This document shows positions 9,305-17,810 of a DNA stretch of 64,000 nucleotides, piece after piece (the first letter of the stretch is position 1; each line of letters opens with the position of its first letter). Origin of the DNA: Phenylobacterium montanum. Its GTDB lineage: Bacteria; Pseudomonadota; Alphaproteobacteria; Caulobacterales; Caulobacteraceae. The notes below the pieces were generated by a model. It saw only the letters and a program-made list of their open reading frames with translations. It was not told the DNA's origin and did not search any database. The stretch covers positions 434,001 through 498,000 of the forward strand of contig NZ_CP073078.1 in NCBI RefSeq assembly GCF_018135625.1, in the 5' to 3' direction. The translations under genes were made by a program, and so were the position numbers.

Positions 9305-9318
9305 TTGATTGAAATCAG
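9305..9318 (+). promoter_or_regulatory. FNR/FixK-like box before the AMP-phosphorylase operon
   Basis: TTGATTGAAATCAG matches the FNR/FixK consensus TTGAT-N4-ATCAA at nine of ten positions. It lies 54 bases upstream of the ATG at 9373, the same spacing seen for the boxes at 34023, 34936, 40030 and 43356. A CGAACC/GGTTCG dyad sits at 9224-9237, just after the preceding gene. Regulation by low oxygen is an inference. Confidence 0.55.
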
Positions 9319-9372
9319 GGCGGACAGCGTGACCGGCCCCACCATGCCGCCGATCGCGGACACGGAGAGACC

Positions 9373-10905
9373 ATGCCGACGACCAGGAAGGACCAGGCCA
9401 TCGCTACGGGCGAGGGCCAGCTTTGCGCCAAGCTGGTCGCGCTGGACACCTTTCGCGAGAACACCGTGCTGCTGGCGCGCGACTGTGCGGCGCTGCGGCC
9501 CGAACGCTTACGGGGAGTCCGCAAGGTCGAGGTGCGGTCGGGCCGCGGGACCGTGCTGGCGATCCCCCTGATCTGCGACGATCCGAACCTCGTGGCCGCG
9601 CACGAGGCGGGCCTGTCGCAACCCCTGGCGCGCCGGCTGGGGGCCCGCCCCGGCGAATGGCTGCAGGTCCGCCCCGCCCCGCCGCTCGACACCCTGCAGG
9701 CGGTCCGGGCCAAGGTGGCCGGCGAGACGCTCAGCGCCGCTGCTTATGATGCGATCGCCCGCGACCTCGCAGAGCACCGCTGGTCGGACATCGAGATTTC
9801 GGCCTTCCTGATCGCCTGCGCCAGCTCGATGACCGCCGAGGAGACCTTGGACCTGACCCGCGCCATGGTGGCGGCGGGCGACCGCCTGACCTGGGACCGC
9901 GACCTCGTCGTCGACAAGCATTGCATAGGCGGGGTGCCGGGCAACCGGACCTCGCTGATCGTGGCGCCGATCGTGGCCGCCCATGGCCTGTTGATCCCCA
10001 AGACCTCCTCCCGGGCCATCACCTCGCCGTCCGGGACCGCGGACACGATGGAGGTGCTGGCGCGGGTCGATCTGTCGGAGGAGGAGATGCGCAGCGTGGT
10101 GGAGCGCTGCGGCGGCTGCATCACCTGGGGCGGGCGCGTGCGGCTCTCGCCCGCCGACGACGTGCTGATTTCGGTCGAGCGCCCGCTCTCGATCGATACG
10201 CCCGAGCAGATGACCGCCTCGATCCTGTCGAAGAAGCTGGCGGCGGGTTCGACCTATCTGGTGCTCGACATCCCCGTCGGACCGACGGCCAAGGTCCGCG
10301 ACCGGCGCGAAGCGCTGCGGCTGAAGAAGCTGTTCGAGTTCGTCGCCCGGCGGCTGGGCCTGGAGCTGGAGGTGCTGGTCACCGACGCCGCCGAGCCGAT
10401 CGGCCGTGGCGTCGGGCCGGTGCTTGAGGCCCGCGACGTGCGCGCGGTGCTGGAGGGGCGGGCCGACGCCCCTGCGGACCTGCGGGAGAAGGCCCTGCTG
10501 CTCGCTGGCCGCTTGCTGGAAGCGGATCCTAACATGCCCGGCGGAAGCGGGGCCAAGCGCGCCCGCGAGCTGCTGGAGAGCGGCGCTGCGGCCCGCAAGC
10601 TGGACCAGATCGCCGAAGCCCAGGGGCCTTCGCCGGTGGACGGGCGCCTCGGCGGGCTGATCCACGAGGTCCTGGCCCCCACATCCGGCCGGGTCGAACG
10701 CATCGACTGCCTGCAGATCGCGGCCATCGCCCGGCGATGCGGCGCGCCGAGCGATCCGGGCGCAGGCGTCGACCTCCTGGCCAAGACCGGCGCGCAGGTC
10801 CGCAAGGGCGATCCGCTGTACCGCATCCATGGCTGCGAGGCGCTCGACTTCGGGTCCGCGGTCGACCTGGCCGGCGACAACAGCGGCTACGAGCTGGCCT
10901 CGTGA
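9373..10905 (+). CDS. AMP phosphorylase / putative type-2 thymidine phosphorylase
   Basis: A 510-residue member of the nucleoside phosphorylase II family. An N-terminal domain of about 90 residues, absent from classical thymidine phosphorylase, is characteristic of archaeal AMP phosphorylase and the bacterial 'putative thymidine phosphorylase 2' group. The core has KHCIGGVPGNRTS (phosphate-binding), KTSSRAITSPSGTADTMEVL and the C-terminal barrel-sandwich-like domain. In archaea the family splits AMP and phosphate into adenine and ribose-1,5-bisphosphate. Its stop overlaps the GTG of the PRPP-synthetase-like gene (GTGA), which supports a role in nucleotide-ribose turnover rather than thymidine catabolism. 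The bacterial substrate has not been shown here. Confidence 0.85.
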   Translation: MPTTRKDQAIATGEGQLCAKLVALDTFRENTVLLARDCAALRPERLRGVRKVEVRSGRGTVLAIPLICDDPNLVAAHEAGLSQPLARRLGARPGEWLQVRPAPPLDTLQAVRAKVAGETLSAAAYDAIARDLAEHRWSDIEISAFLIACASSMTAEETLDLTRAMVAAGDRLTWDRDLVVDKHCIGGVPGNRTSLIVAPIVAAHGLLIPKTSSRAITSPSGTADTMEVLARVDLSEEEMRSVVERCGGCITWGGRVRLSPADDVLISVERPLSIDTPEQMTASILSKKLAAGSTYLVLDIPVGPTAKVRDRREALRLKKLFEFVARRLGLELEVLVTDAAEPIGRGVGPVLEARDVRAVLEGRADAPADLREKALLLAGRLLEADPNMPGGSGAKRARELLESGAAARKLDQIAEAQGPSPVDGRLGGLIHEVLAPTSGRVERIDCLQIAAIARRCGAPSDPGAGVDLLAKTGAQVRKGDPLYRIHGCEALDFGSAVDLAGDNSGYELAS

Positions 10906-11786
10906 GCGCGCTGGTCTGCGCCTTCGCCGACCAGGCGGCCCGCGCCGAAGCCCTGGCGTCTTCACTCAAAGCGCCCTTCAGCCTGATCGACCTGCACCGC
11001 TTCCCGGACGGCGAGGGCTTGCCGACCGTAGGCCCGCCGGCGGAAACGGTGCTGGTCTATTGCTCGCTGGATCGGCCGGACGCCAAGATCATGCCGCTAG
11101 CGCTCGCCTGCGACGCCTGGCGGCGGGCCGGCGTGCGGCGGCTGGTGCTGGTTGCGCCCTATCTCGCCTATATGCGCCAGGACAAGGTGTTCGCAGCCGG
11201 CCAGCCCGTGAGCCGCGACGTGATCGGCGAGATCCTCGGATGCCGCTTCGATCGCATCGTGACGGTCGAGCCGCATCTCCACCGGACCCGCGACATCGGG
11301 GCCGTGTTCGGGACCGAGGTCACGACGCTGTCGGCCGCGAGGGTGCTGGCCGACGCGATCGGCGTTCGCGGCGAGCCGCCGCTGCTGATCGGCCCCGACG
11401 AAGAGTCCGCGCGCTGGACCGCGGCTATCGCAGACTTGATGGACGCTCCGCATCTGGTGCTGAGCAAGACGCGGCTCGGCGATCGGCGGGTGGAGCTTTC
11501 GGTCAATGAGCCGTCCGCGCTCGCCGGCCGGCGGGTGGTGCTGGTGGACGACATCTGCTCCAGCGGCGCGACACTGGCCGAAGCGGCGCGCCTCGCCCTG
11601 CGTTGCGGGGCCAGGTCGGTGGAGGCCGGCGTGGTGCACGCCCTGTTCGACCACAGCGCCGCCGAGGCGTTGAAAGCGGCCGGCCTGACCCGCATCGTGT
11701 CGACCGACAGCTGCCCCCATCCTACCAACGTCGCGCCGCTCGCCTCCCTGCTGGCGGACGCCCTGGCCGGAGAAATCGCCTCATGA
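10902..11786 (+). CDS. Ribose-phosphate pyrophosphokinase-like protein
   Basis: A 294-residue PRPP-synthetase-family protein starting at a GTG that overlaps the previous stop. It has the duplicated phosphoribosyltransferase fold. VAPYLAYMRQDKVF corresponds to the ATP/ribose-phosphate loop of Prs, TVEPHLHRTRDI is present, and the PRPP-binding signature is VLVDDICSSGATL (about residues 207-219). It is shorter than housekeeping Prs (about 315) and divergent, so it is likely a specialised paralogue that works with the adjacent AMP-phosphorylase-like enzyme, making or consuming PRPP or ribose bisphosphate. It ends in an ATGA overlap with the metallo-hydrolase gene. Confidence 0.85.
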   Translation: MSALVCAFADQAARAEALASSLKAPFSLIDLHRFPDGEGLPTVGPPAETVLVYCSLDRPDAKIMPLALACDAWRRAGVRRLVLVAPYLAYMRQDKVFAAGQPVSRDVIGEILGCRFDRIVTVEPHLHRTRDIGAVFGTEVTTLSAARVLADAIGVRGEPPLLIGPDEESARWTAAIADLMDAPHLVLSKTRLGDRRVELSVNEPSALAGRRVVLVDDICSSGATLAEAARLALRCGARSVEAGVVHALFDHSAAEALKAAGLTRIVSTDSCPHPTNVAPLASLLADALAGEIAS

Positions 11787-13366
11787 GCCTTCGATTGTCC
11801 TTTCACGGCGCGGCCGGCTGCGTGACCGGCTTCTGCGCCCGGCTGGAGACCGATCAGGCCACGGTCCTGATCGACTGCGGTATGTTCCAGGGCTCCAAGA
11901 CGCTCAAGGCCCTGAACTATCAGCCGTTTCCTTTCGATGCCGGCAAGGTCGACGCGGTGCTGCTGACCCACGCCCACATCGACCACTCGGGCCTGTTGCC
12001 GAAGCTGATGCTGGCCGGGTTCGAGGGCCCCATCTACGCCACCGAGGCGACGCGCGAGCTGTGCGAGGTGATGCTGGCCGACGCCGGCGGCATCCAGGAG
12101 AGCGAGGTGGCCCACCTGAACCGTCGCAACCAGCAGCGCGGCCGCCCGCCGGTCGAGCCGATCTATACCGAGGGCGACGGCCGCAAGGTCGTGCGCCAGT
12201 TCAAGCGGGTGGAGCTGAACGAGGTGGTCGAGGTCGCGCCCGGCGTCTCCGCCACCTATTGGGAGGCGGGCCACATCCTGGGCTCGACTTCGATCGAGGT
12301 GCGGGTCGAGACGGCGGAAGGCGTCCAGACGATCCTGTTCTCCGGTGACCTGGGGAGCGGCGGGCGCGACTATTCCCCCGACCCGCAGGGGCCTGCCGGG
12401 GTCGACCATCTGGTCATCGAGTCGACCTATGGCGATCGTGAGCGGGAGGTGATCACGCCGGATGCGCGCCGCAGGCTGTTGGCCGAGGAACTCGCCGCGG
12501 CGCACGAGGCGGGCGGCCCCTTGCTGATCCCCGCCTTCGCCGTCGAGCGGTCGCAGGAGCTCCTGGCCGATCTGATGACCCTGATGGCCTCGGGGGATGC
12601 GCCGGCCGGCGATATCTTCCTCGACTCGCCGCTGGCGATCGAGGCCACCGAGATCTTCGTCCGCCGCGGCTGGAACAAGGCGAGCGGTCGCAATCCGTTC
12701 AAGGATATCCACGCCAGCGGCCGGCTGAAGTTTTTGCGCGACCCGTGGGAAAGCGACAGCCTGGAACGGCTGCGCGGTTGGCATGTGATCATGGCCGCCA
12801 GCGGCATGTGCGACGCTGGCCGAGTGCGCAAGCACCTGAAGCGGCTGTTGTGGCGGCGCGAGGCCACGGTGCTGATCGCCGGTTATCAGGCGACCGGCAC
12901 GCTGGGGCGGATCCTGCTCGACGGCGCGCGCAATGTCCGCATTCAGGGCGAAGACATCCACGTCCGCGCCCGGATACGCAATCTCGACATCTATTCCGCC
13001 CACGCCGACGCCACGGGCCTGACCGCCTGGGCCAAGGCGCGCGGGCCGGTCCGCGGCGCCGTCTTCGTGGCCCATGGTGAACCGCAGGGCGCGCAGGGAC
13101 TGGCTGACCGGCTCGCCGCGGCTGGCTTCGACAAAGCCAAGATCCACATCCCGCGGATCGACCAGCGGTTCCGGCTGCAGCCGACGGGGCCTCAGCCGCT
13201 GGAAGACCTCCAGCCCCGCATCGCCTCGCCGGCCGCTGCAAGGCCGGACTGGCACAATGCGCGCGCCCAGCTGCTGATCGATCTCGACACCAGGCTGGAG
13301 CACGCAGGCTCGGACGAGGAGCGCGCAGACCTGATCCGCCGCCTGGCACGGGATCTTGGCCGATAG
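11783..13366 (+). CDS. Beta-CASP metallo-beta-lactamase-fold hydrolase (RNase-like)
   Basis: A 527-residue MBL-fold protein with the zinc motif THAHIDHSG (H63, H65, D67, H68), AGHILGS (third metal ligand), FSGDLG, and beta-CASP features MAASGMCDAGR, IAGYQATGTLGR and the late FVAHGEPQ. These place it with the CPSF/YSH1-like RNA-processing branch rather than lactamases. The start at 11783 overlaps the PRPP gene as ATGA; an in-frame opening further upstream lies inside that gene and is not used. The last 60 residues are a charged helical tail. A ribonuclease paired with AMP phosphorylase suggests RNA-to-ribose salvage, but this is inferred from context only. Confidence 0.85.
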   Translation: MSLRLSFHGAAGCVTGFCARLETDQATVLIDCGMFQGSKTLKALNYQPFPFDAGKVDAVLLTHAHIDHSGLLPKLMLAGFEGPIYATEATRELCEVMLADAGGIQESEVAHLNRRNQQRGRPPVEPIYTEGDGRKVVRQFKRVELNEVVEVAPGVSATYWEAGHILGSTSIEVRVETAEGVQTILFSGDLGSGGRDYSPDPQGPAGVDHLVIESTYGDREREVITPDARRRLLAEELAAAHEAGGPLLIPAFAVERSQELLADLMTLMASGDAPAGDIFLDSPLAIEATEIFVRRGWNKASGRNPFKDIHASGRLKFLRDPWESDSLERLRGWHVIMAASGMCDAGRVRKHLKRLLWRREATVLIAGYQATGTLGRILLDGARNVRIQGEDIHVRARIRNLDIYSAHADATGLTAWAKARGPVRGAVFVAHGEPQGAQGLADRLAAAGFDKAKIHIPRIDQRFRLQPTGPQPLEDLQPRIASPAAARPDWHNARAQLLIDLDTRLEHAGSDEERADLIRRLARDLGR

Positions 13367-13372
13367 TGGGGA

Positions 13373-14410
13373 TCAGGCCGTCGGGTCCGGGGTGAGCTGG
13401 ACCAGCATCTTGCCGAAGTTGTCTCCGCGCAGCATCTCGGCGAAGGCCGCGGGGAGGGCCTCGAATCCCTGGCGGATATCCTCGCGGTATTTGAGGCGGC
13501 CCGCGGCGACCAGCGGCGCCACATAAGCCAGCATTTCGTCGTGGTGGTCCCGGGCGAAGTCGCCGACAAACAGGGTCTTTACGGCCACGTCCCGCGCCTC
13601 GAAGATCGGTCGTCCGAGCTCCATGAGCGCTGCGCGGGCGTCGCGGCCCTCGGCGTCGCCATAGTGGGCGATCAGGCCGCAGATGGTCATGCGGGCGCCC
13701 GGGTTGAACAAAGGCAGCACCGCCTCGAACACCGGCCCACCCACATTCTCGAAATAGACGTCCACGCCTCCGGGGCAGGCGGCGCGGAGTTCGTCGGGCA
13801 AGCGCGGCGACAGATGCGAGACACAGGCGTCGAAACCGAGCTCCTCGGTCACGAACCGGCATTTGGCCCTTCGGCCCGTGATCCCGACGACGCGCGCGCC
13901 TTTCAGCTTGGCGAGCTGGCCCGCGATCTGGCCGACCCCGCCGGACGCAGCGGAGACCACCACGGTCTCGCCGGCCTGTGGCGCGGCCATGAGGTTCATT
14001 CCGGCATAGGCGGTCAGGCCCAGCATTCCGAGGACGCCGACCGCCAGCGAGATGCGCCCGATGCTAGGGTCCAGCTTGCGGGGAACCATGTAGTCCGGCC
14101 GCCAGATTCCCTCGCCCATCAGGCCGTACTCGGCCCAGCCGTTGGTGTTGAAGACGAGGTCGCCGGCTTCGAAGCCCGGCATGCGGCTCTCGACCACCTG
14201 CGAGACCGTGCGGGCATGGCAGGGCGCGCCGTTCGGCTCGACCCGCCGCCGCTTGTAGCCCCACTGGTATGGGTCGAGGGAGACATAGATCGTCCGGGTC
14301 AGGGCCTGTCCCTGCTCGGGGCTCGAAACGGCGCCCTCGCGCATCACGAAGGTGTCCGGTTGCGGCCAGTTCGGCACGGGCCCTTCGGCCAAGGTCCAGT
14401 ATCGGTTCAC
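13373..14410 (-). CDS. MDR-family NADP-dependent oxidoreductase
   Basis: A 345-residue zinc-free medium-chain dehydrogenase/reductase of the prostaglandin-reductase/CurA type. It has SLDPYQWGYKR near residue 45, LGMLGLTAYAGMN at about 128-140, the Rossmann motif VSAASGGVGQIAGQLAK at about 152-168, and VDVYFENVGGPVFEAVLPL, a family signature. Such enzymes reduce the C=C bond of enones and enals using NADPH. It is convergent with the metallo-hydrolase operon (6-base gap) and divergent from the LacI regulator at 14626, sharing a 215-base control region. The substrate is unknown; a role in the sulfoquinovose locus is possible but not indicated. Confidence 0.9.
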   Translation of the reverse strand: MNRYWTLAEGPVPNWPQPDTFVMREGAVSSPEQGQALTRTIYVSLDPYQWGYKRRRVEPNGAPCHARTVSQVVESRMPGFEAGDLVFNTNGWAEYGLMGEGIWRPDYMVPRKLDPSIGRISLAVGVLGMLGLTAYAGMNLMAAPQAGETVVVSAASGGVGQIAGQLAKLKGARVVGITGRRAKCRFVTEELGFDACVSHLSPRLPDELRAACPGGVDVYFENVGGPVFEAVLPLFNPGARMTICGLIAHYGDAEGRDARAALMELGRPIFEARDVAVKTLFVGDFARDHHDEMLAYVAPLVAAGRLKYREDIRQGFEALPAAFAEMLRGDNFGKMLVQLTPDPTA

Positions 14411-14539
14411 GCCGGTTTCGCTCCCTGCGCCCGGGCGACGCGGTCGCGCGCCAGCATAGGCAAAAGTCCCGGAGAATGCGCGCCCGAACGCGACGGGCCA
14501 ACCGATGGGGCGTCCGCACTAGACAAGGTCAGCTCCAAA

Positions 14540-14558
14540 TCTGTCCGAAGTGGACAGA
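14540..14558. promoter_or_regulatory. Dyad operator candidate upstream of the LacI regulator
   Basis: TCTGTCC-GAAGT-GGACAGA is a perfect 7-base inverted repeat with a 5-base spacer, 67 bases upstream of the regulator's ATG. A third copy of the half-site TCTGTCC occurs at 14590-14596, 50 bases from the first. The odd spacer and repeated half-site suggest a protein binding site, possibly for autoregulation or for control of the divergent MDR gene. It does not resemble the usual CG-centred LacI dyad. Confidence 0.45.
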
Positions 14559-14625
14559 ACCTGTTGCGCCGCTGTCTCATTGGTCCCATTCTGTCCAGCG
14601 AACCTAGGGGTCGAGCCAGAAACAG

Positions 14626-15627
14626 ATGCGGCCAACCATAAAGCACGTCTCGAAGATCGCGGGCGTGTCGACAAAGACCGTTTCGCGGGTCCTGAACGGC
14701 GAGCGATATGTCTCGGAGGAGACCCGGGATCGCGTGCAGCAGGCCATAGCCCACCTCAAGTTCGTGCCCAGCATGGCCGCGCGCTCCCTGGCCGGCAAGC
14801 GCAGCCATCAGGTCGCGCTGCTCTACGACAACCACAGCCCGCACTACATTCACCAGATCCAGACCGGGGTCTGGACGCGCTGCATGGAGGAGGGGGTGCG
14901 GCTGCTGGCCCAGCCCAGCGACGTGGCCTCGCCCATGCTGGCGCAGCACGTGGGCGAACTGATCGACCAGACCCGGGTCGACGGCGTGATCCTGTCCTCC
15001 CCCGTCACGGACGCCATCGCAGTGCTGGATGAGTTGGAGGCGCGCGGCGTGCCCTATGTGCGCATCTCGCCGGGGACGGAGCACAGCCGCAGTTCGTCCG
15101 TGGCCATGGACGACGTTCAGGCGGCGGACGACATGACCACCCACCTGATCAATCTGGGCCATCGCCGGATCGGCTTCATCGTCGGCCACGTCAATCATAC
15201 GGCCAGCGATCAGCGTCTGTTCGGATACAGGCGGGCCCTGGATCGCGCCGGCATCCCCTTCGAGCCGCGCTATGTGCGGCAGGGAGATTTCGATTTCGCT
15301 TCGGGCGAGGCGGCGGGGGACGTGTTGCTGGACCTGGCCAACCCGCCTACGGCGATCTTCGCCAGCAACGATGACATGGCGGCCGGGGTGCTGACCGTCG
15401 CGCATCGGCGTGGGCTCTCGGTGCCCGGGGACCTGTCGGTGGCCGGTTTCGACGACACGGCCCTGGCCAGCCAGCTGTGGCCGCCGCTCACGACCGTCCG
15501 CCAGCCCACCCGGGACCTGGCCTACGCTGCGACCGGCCTTCTGTTCAGCGGGGAAACCGTGCACCGGCGGCTGCCGCACGAACTGGTGGTGCGCGGCTCG
15601 ACGGCGCCGCCTTCGATCCAGTCCTGA
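14626..15627 (+). CDS. LacI-family transcriptional regulator
   Basis: A 333-residue LacI/GalR regulator. The N-terminal helix-turn-helix (residues 4-25, TIKHVSKIAGVSTKTVSRVLN) is followed by the hinge helix (SMAARSLAGKRS) and a periplasmic-binding-protein-like sensor domain with typical IGFIVGH, GYRRAL and AIFASNDDMAAGVL blocks. Its own start is ATG 14626. It is the first gene of a run of plus-strand genes up to 24245 (reductase, monooxygenase, TonB receptor, GH31, MFS, flavin reductase). It is therefore the likely repressor of that pathway, released by sulfoquinovose, its glycoside or a product. A TTGCGCAA dyad lies just after it at 15647. Confidence 0.93.
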   Translation: MRPTIKHVSKIAGVSTKTVSRVLNGERYVSEETRDRVQQAIAHLKFVPSMAARSLAGKRSHQVALLYDNHSPHYIHQIQTGVWTRCMEEGVRLLAQPSDVASPMLAQHVGELIDQTRVDGVILSSPVTDAIAVLDELEARGVPYVRISPGTEHSRSSSVAMDDVQAADDMTTHLINLGHRRIGFIVGHVNHTASDQRLFGYRRALDRAGIPFEPRYVRQGDFDFASGEAAGDVLLDLANPPTAIFASNDDMAAGVLTVAHRRGLSVPGDLSVAGFDDTALASQLWPPLTTVRQPTRDLAYAATGLLFSGETVHRRLPHELVVRGSTAPPSIQS

Positions 15628-15646
15628 GCTCGGCGCAACCCGGCCA

Positions 15647-15654
15647 TTGCGCAA
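15647..15654. promoter_or_regulatory. TTGCGCAA dyad before the reductase gene
   Basis: An 8-base perfect palindrome with a central CG, as in LacI-family operators. It lies 20 bases after the regulator stop and 20 bases before the reductase ATG, in a 47-base gap. It could let the LacI protein control the downstream pathway genes. It is short enough that chance cannot be excluded. Confidence 0.35.
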
Positions 15655-15674
15655 CGCCGTGATCGGCGCCTAGT

Positions 15675-16592
15675 ATGACAACGATGACATACCTTCCGAT
15701 CCCCCCTGCGACGCGCCCCCTCTATGTCGGCGGCCCCGAGGTTTCCTCGCTGGCCTGGGGCATGTGGCGCTTTTCCGGCGTCGACGCCGGGGCGGCCGAG
15801 GGTCGAATCCGGGCCGCGCTCGATTCGGGCGTGACCCTGTTCGACACCGCCGACATCTATGGCGCCGACAGCGCTGGAGGGTTCGGTTCGGCCGAGATGT
15901 TGCTGGGCGAGGTGCTGGCGCAGGCGCCGGATCTTCGCGGCCGCATGGTGCTGGCCACCAAGGGCGGGATCGTCGTCGGCGCTCCCTACAATTCCGGCGA
16001 GGCCTATCTGGCCTCGGCGATCGACGCCTCCCTGCGACGACTTCGGGTCGAGCGCGTCGAGCTGTGGCAGATCCACCGGCCGGATTTCCTGACTCATCCC
16101 GCCGAGGTCGCCCGTGCGCTCGAGGATGCGCTGAAGGCCGGTAAGATCGGCGCGGTCGGGGTCTCCAACTATCTGCCTTCGCAGGTTGAGGCCCTGCAGG
16201 CGCACCTTTCGGCGCCGATCGTCAGTATCCAGCCGGAATTTTCGCCCCTGGCGATCGCGCCGCTGTCGGATGGCGTCCTCGACCAGGCGATGGCCAAGGA
16301 CATGGCCGTTCTGGCCTGGTCGCCGCTGGGCGGCGGCCGGCTGGGCGATCCCAGGGACGAGCGGAGCCGAGCGGTGGCGGCGGCCCTCGACGCCCAGGCC
16401 GAGGCTTATGGCGTCTCGCGCGCGGCTGCGGCCTACAGCTGGATCATGGCCCATCCGGCGCGCCCGATCCCGATCGTCGGAACCCAGACACTGTCGCGAA
16501 TCCAAGAAATTCCAGATGCCTACAAGCCGCGCTGGACCCGCGCCGATTGGTACAAGGTCCTGACGGCCGCCCGGAGCGAGCCCCTGCCATGA
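15675..16592 (+). CDS. Aldo/keto reductase, candidate 6-dehydroglucose (SmoB-like) reductase
   Basis: A 305-residue NAD(P)H-dependent aldo/keto reductase. The catalytic tetrad is visible: D57 and Y62 in LFDTADIYG, K96 in VLATKGG and H134 in WQIHRPD. VGVSNYLPSQVE and WSPLGGGRLGD are the usual cofactor loops. An in-frame ATG at 15684 is an alternative start. It overlaps the following monooxygenase gene as ATGA. In the Agrobacterium sulfo-SMO pathway an aldo/keto reductase (SmoB) reduces 6-oxo-glucose, the product of sulfoquinovose desulfonation, to glucose. The coupling here to an SsuD-like enzyme and a sulfoquinovosidase suggests the same role. Confidence 0.85.
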   Translation: MTTMTYLPIPPATRPLYVGGPEVSSLAWGMWRFSGVDAGAAEGRIRAALDSGVTLFDTADIYGADSAGGFGSAEMLLGEVLAQAPDLRGRMVLATKGGIVVGAPYNSGEAYLASAIDASLRRLRVERVELWQIHRPDFLTHPAEVARALEDALKAGKIGAVGVSNYLPSQVEALQAHLSAPIVSIQPEFSPLAIAPLSDGVLDQAMAKDMAVLAWSPLGGGRLGDPRDERSRAVAAALDAQAEAYGVSRAAAAYSWIMAHPARPIPIVGTQTLSRIQEIPDAYKPRWTRADWYKVLTAARSEPLP

Positions 16593-17680
16593 ACAGATCC
16601 CCCTGCGAAATCAGCTGGTTCTCCGCCCTCTGCGATGACGACTACGAGTTCCTCGGCGCGCCCGATCCGCGGCTGAAGTCCAGCTGGGAGCATTGCCGAG
16701 ACATCGTCCTGCAGGCCGAGAGCGGCGGCTTCGACAATATTCTCCTGCCGTCCGGCTACGCCCTGGGCGTGGACACCACCGCGTTCGCTGCCGGGATCGC
16801 GCCGCTGCTCAAGCGGATGAGGATGCTCATGGCGGTGCGTATCGGCGAACTGTGGCCGCCGCAGCTCGCGCGCCAGATCGCGACCATAGATCGTATGTCG
16901 GCAGGGCGCCTGGACATCAACATCATCTCCTCCGACCTGCCGGGCGAGACCTTGGCTTCGGCGCCGCGGTATCGGCGCACGGTCGAGGCCATGGCGATCC
17001 TGCGGACCCTGCTGAACGGCGAGCCCCTGGACCATGACGGCGAGTTCTGGAAGCTGAAGCTGGACCCGCCGCGCATCACCACGGTCTCGGGCAAGGCCCC
17101 GCTATTCTATTTCGGCGGCCTGTCGGAGGACGCGCGCGATGCGGCGGCGGCCGGTTGCGACGTCTACCTGATGTGGCCGGACCGCCAGGAAGCCATCGCC
17201 GAGATCATCGCCGACATGAAGGCGAGGGCGGCGCGCCATGGCCGCACGCTGCGCTTCGGCTATCGCGCCCATATGATCGTGCGGGAGACCGAGGCCGAGT
17301 CGCGCGCAGCGGCCGATCGCCTGCTGTCCAAGCTGGATGCGGCGACCGGGGCGGCGATCCGCGCCAAGTCGCTGGATTCCGCATCGGCCGGCGTTCAGGC
17401 CCAGGCGAGCCTGCGAGAGAGCGCGGGCGACGACGGCTATGCCGAGCCAGGCCTGTGGACCGGCGTGGGCCGGGCCAGGTCCGGTTGCGGCGCGGCCATC
17501 GTCGGCGATCCGGACCAGGTGCTGGCCAAGCTGAATTCCTATCGCGATATGGGAATAGACGCCTTCATCCTGTCCGGTTATCCGCACGCGGCCGAGGCGG
17601 ACCTGTTCGCGCGCCACGTTTTGCCGCGGATCGACCATGGCCCTTTGGTCTCGCCGGTTCGGGTCCCGGCGATGACGTAG
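16589..17680 (+). CDS. SsuD-like FMNH2-dependent alkanesulfonate monooxygenase, candidate SmoC
   Basis: A 363-residue luciferase-like flavin monooxygenase that lines up with E. coli SsuD. R226 and H228 (FGYRAHMIVRE), R297 (WTGVGRARSG), Y331 and H333 (LSGYPH) fall at the same residue numbers as the SsuD active-site residues that bind the sulfonate and peroxyflavin. SsuD Cys54 is not matched. The family cleaves C-SO3 bonds with FMNH2 and O2, giving an aldehyde and sulfite. Beside a sulfoquinovosidase and an aldo/keto reductase, the best substrate guess is sulfoquinovose, giving 6-oxo-glucose and sulfite. A flavin reductase is encoded at 23646. ATGA coupling to the reductase gene fixes the start. 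Confidence 0.87.
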   Translation: MNRSPCEISWFSALCDDDYEFLGAPDPRLKSSWEHCRDIVLQAESGGFDNILLPSGYALGVDTTAFAAGIAPLLKRMRMLMAVRIGELWPPQLARQIATIDRMSAGRLDINIISSDLPGETLASAPRYRRTVEAMAILRTLLNGEPLDHDGEFWKLKLDPPRITTVSGKAPLFYFGGLSEDARDAAAAGCDVYLMWPDRQEAIAEIIADMKARAARHGRTLRFGYRAHMIVRETEAESRAAADRLLSKLDAATGAAIRAKSLDSASAGVQAQASLRESAGDDGYAEPGLWTGVGRARSGCGAAIVGDPDQVLAKLNSYRDMGIDAFILSGYPHAAEADLFARHVLPRIDHGPLVSPVRVPAMT

Positions 17681-17793
17681 TTCGTTCGTTTGAACAGTAG
17701 CATAGTGCGCCGGCCCGGTCCTGGTCGGCGCAGACGGACACGGGCTGACCGCCGGGGCCTGATCTGCCGGCGACTGGCCCGCATGTAAATTTG

Positions 17794-17810
17794 CTAAGCC
17801 ACGGGCTCAG
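17794..17810. promoter_or_regulatory. Imperfect dyad in the TonB-receptor promoter region
   Basis: CTAAGCC-ACG-GGCTCAG is an inverted repeat with one mismatch in seven, about 90 bases upstream of the receptor ATG, in a 218-base gap that has no gene. It could be an operator or a small hairpin. I see no copy of the TTGCGCAA or TCTGTCC motifs in this gap. Confidence 0.25.

Noticed and set aside
11168-13303. Long minus-strand open frame opposite the PRPP and metallo-hydrolase genes
   Set aside because: The plus-strand genes have catalytic motifs and overlapping starts and stops; the minus frame shows no recognisable domain.
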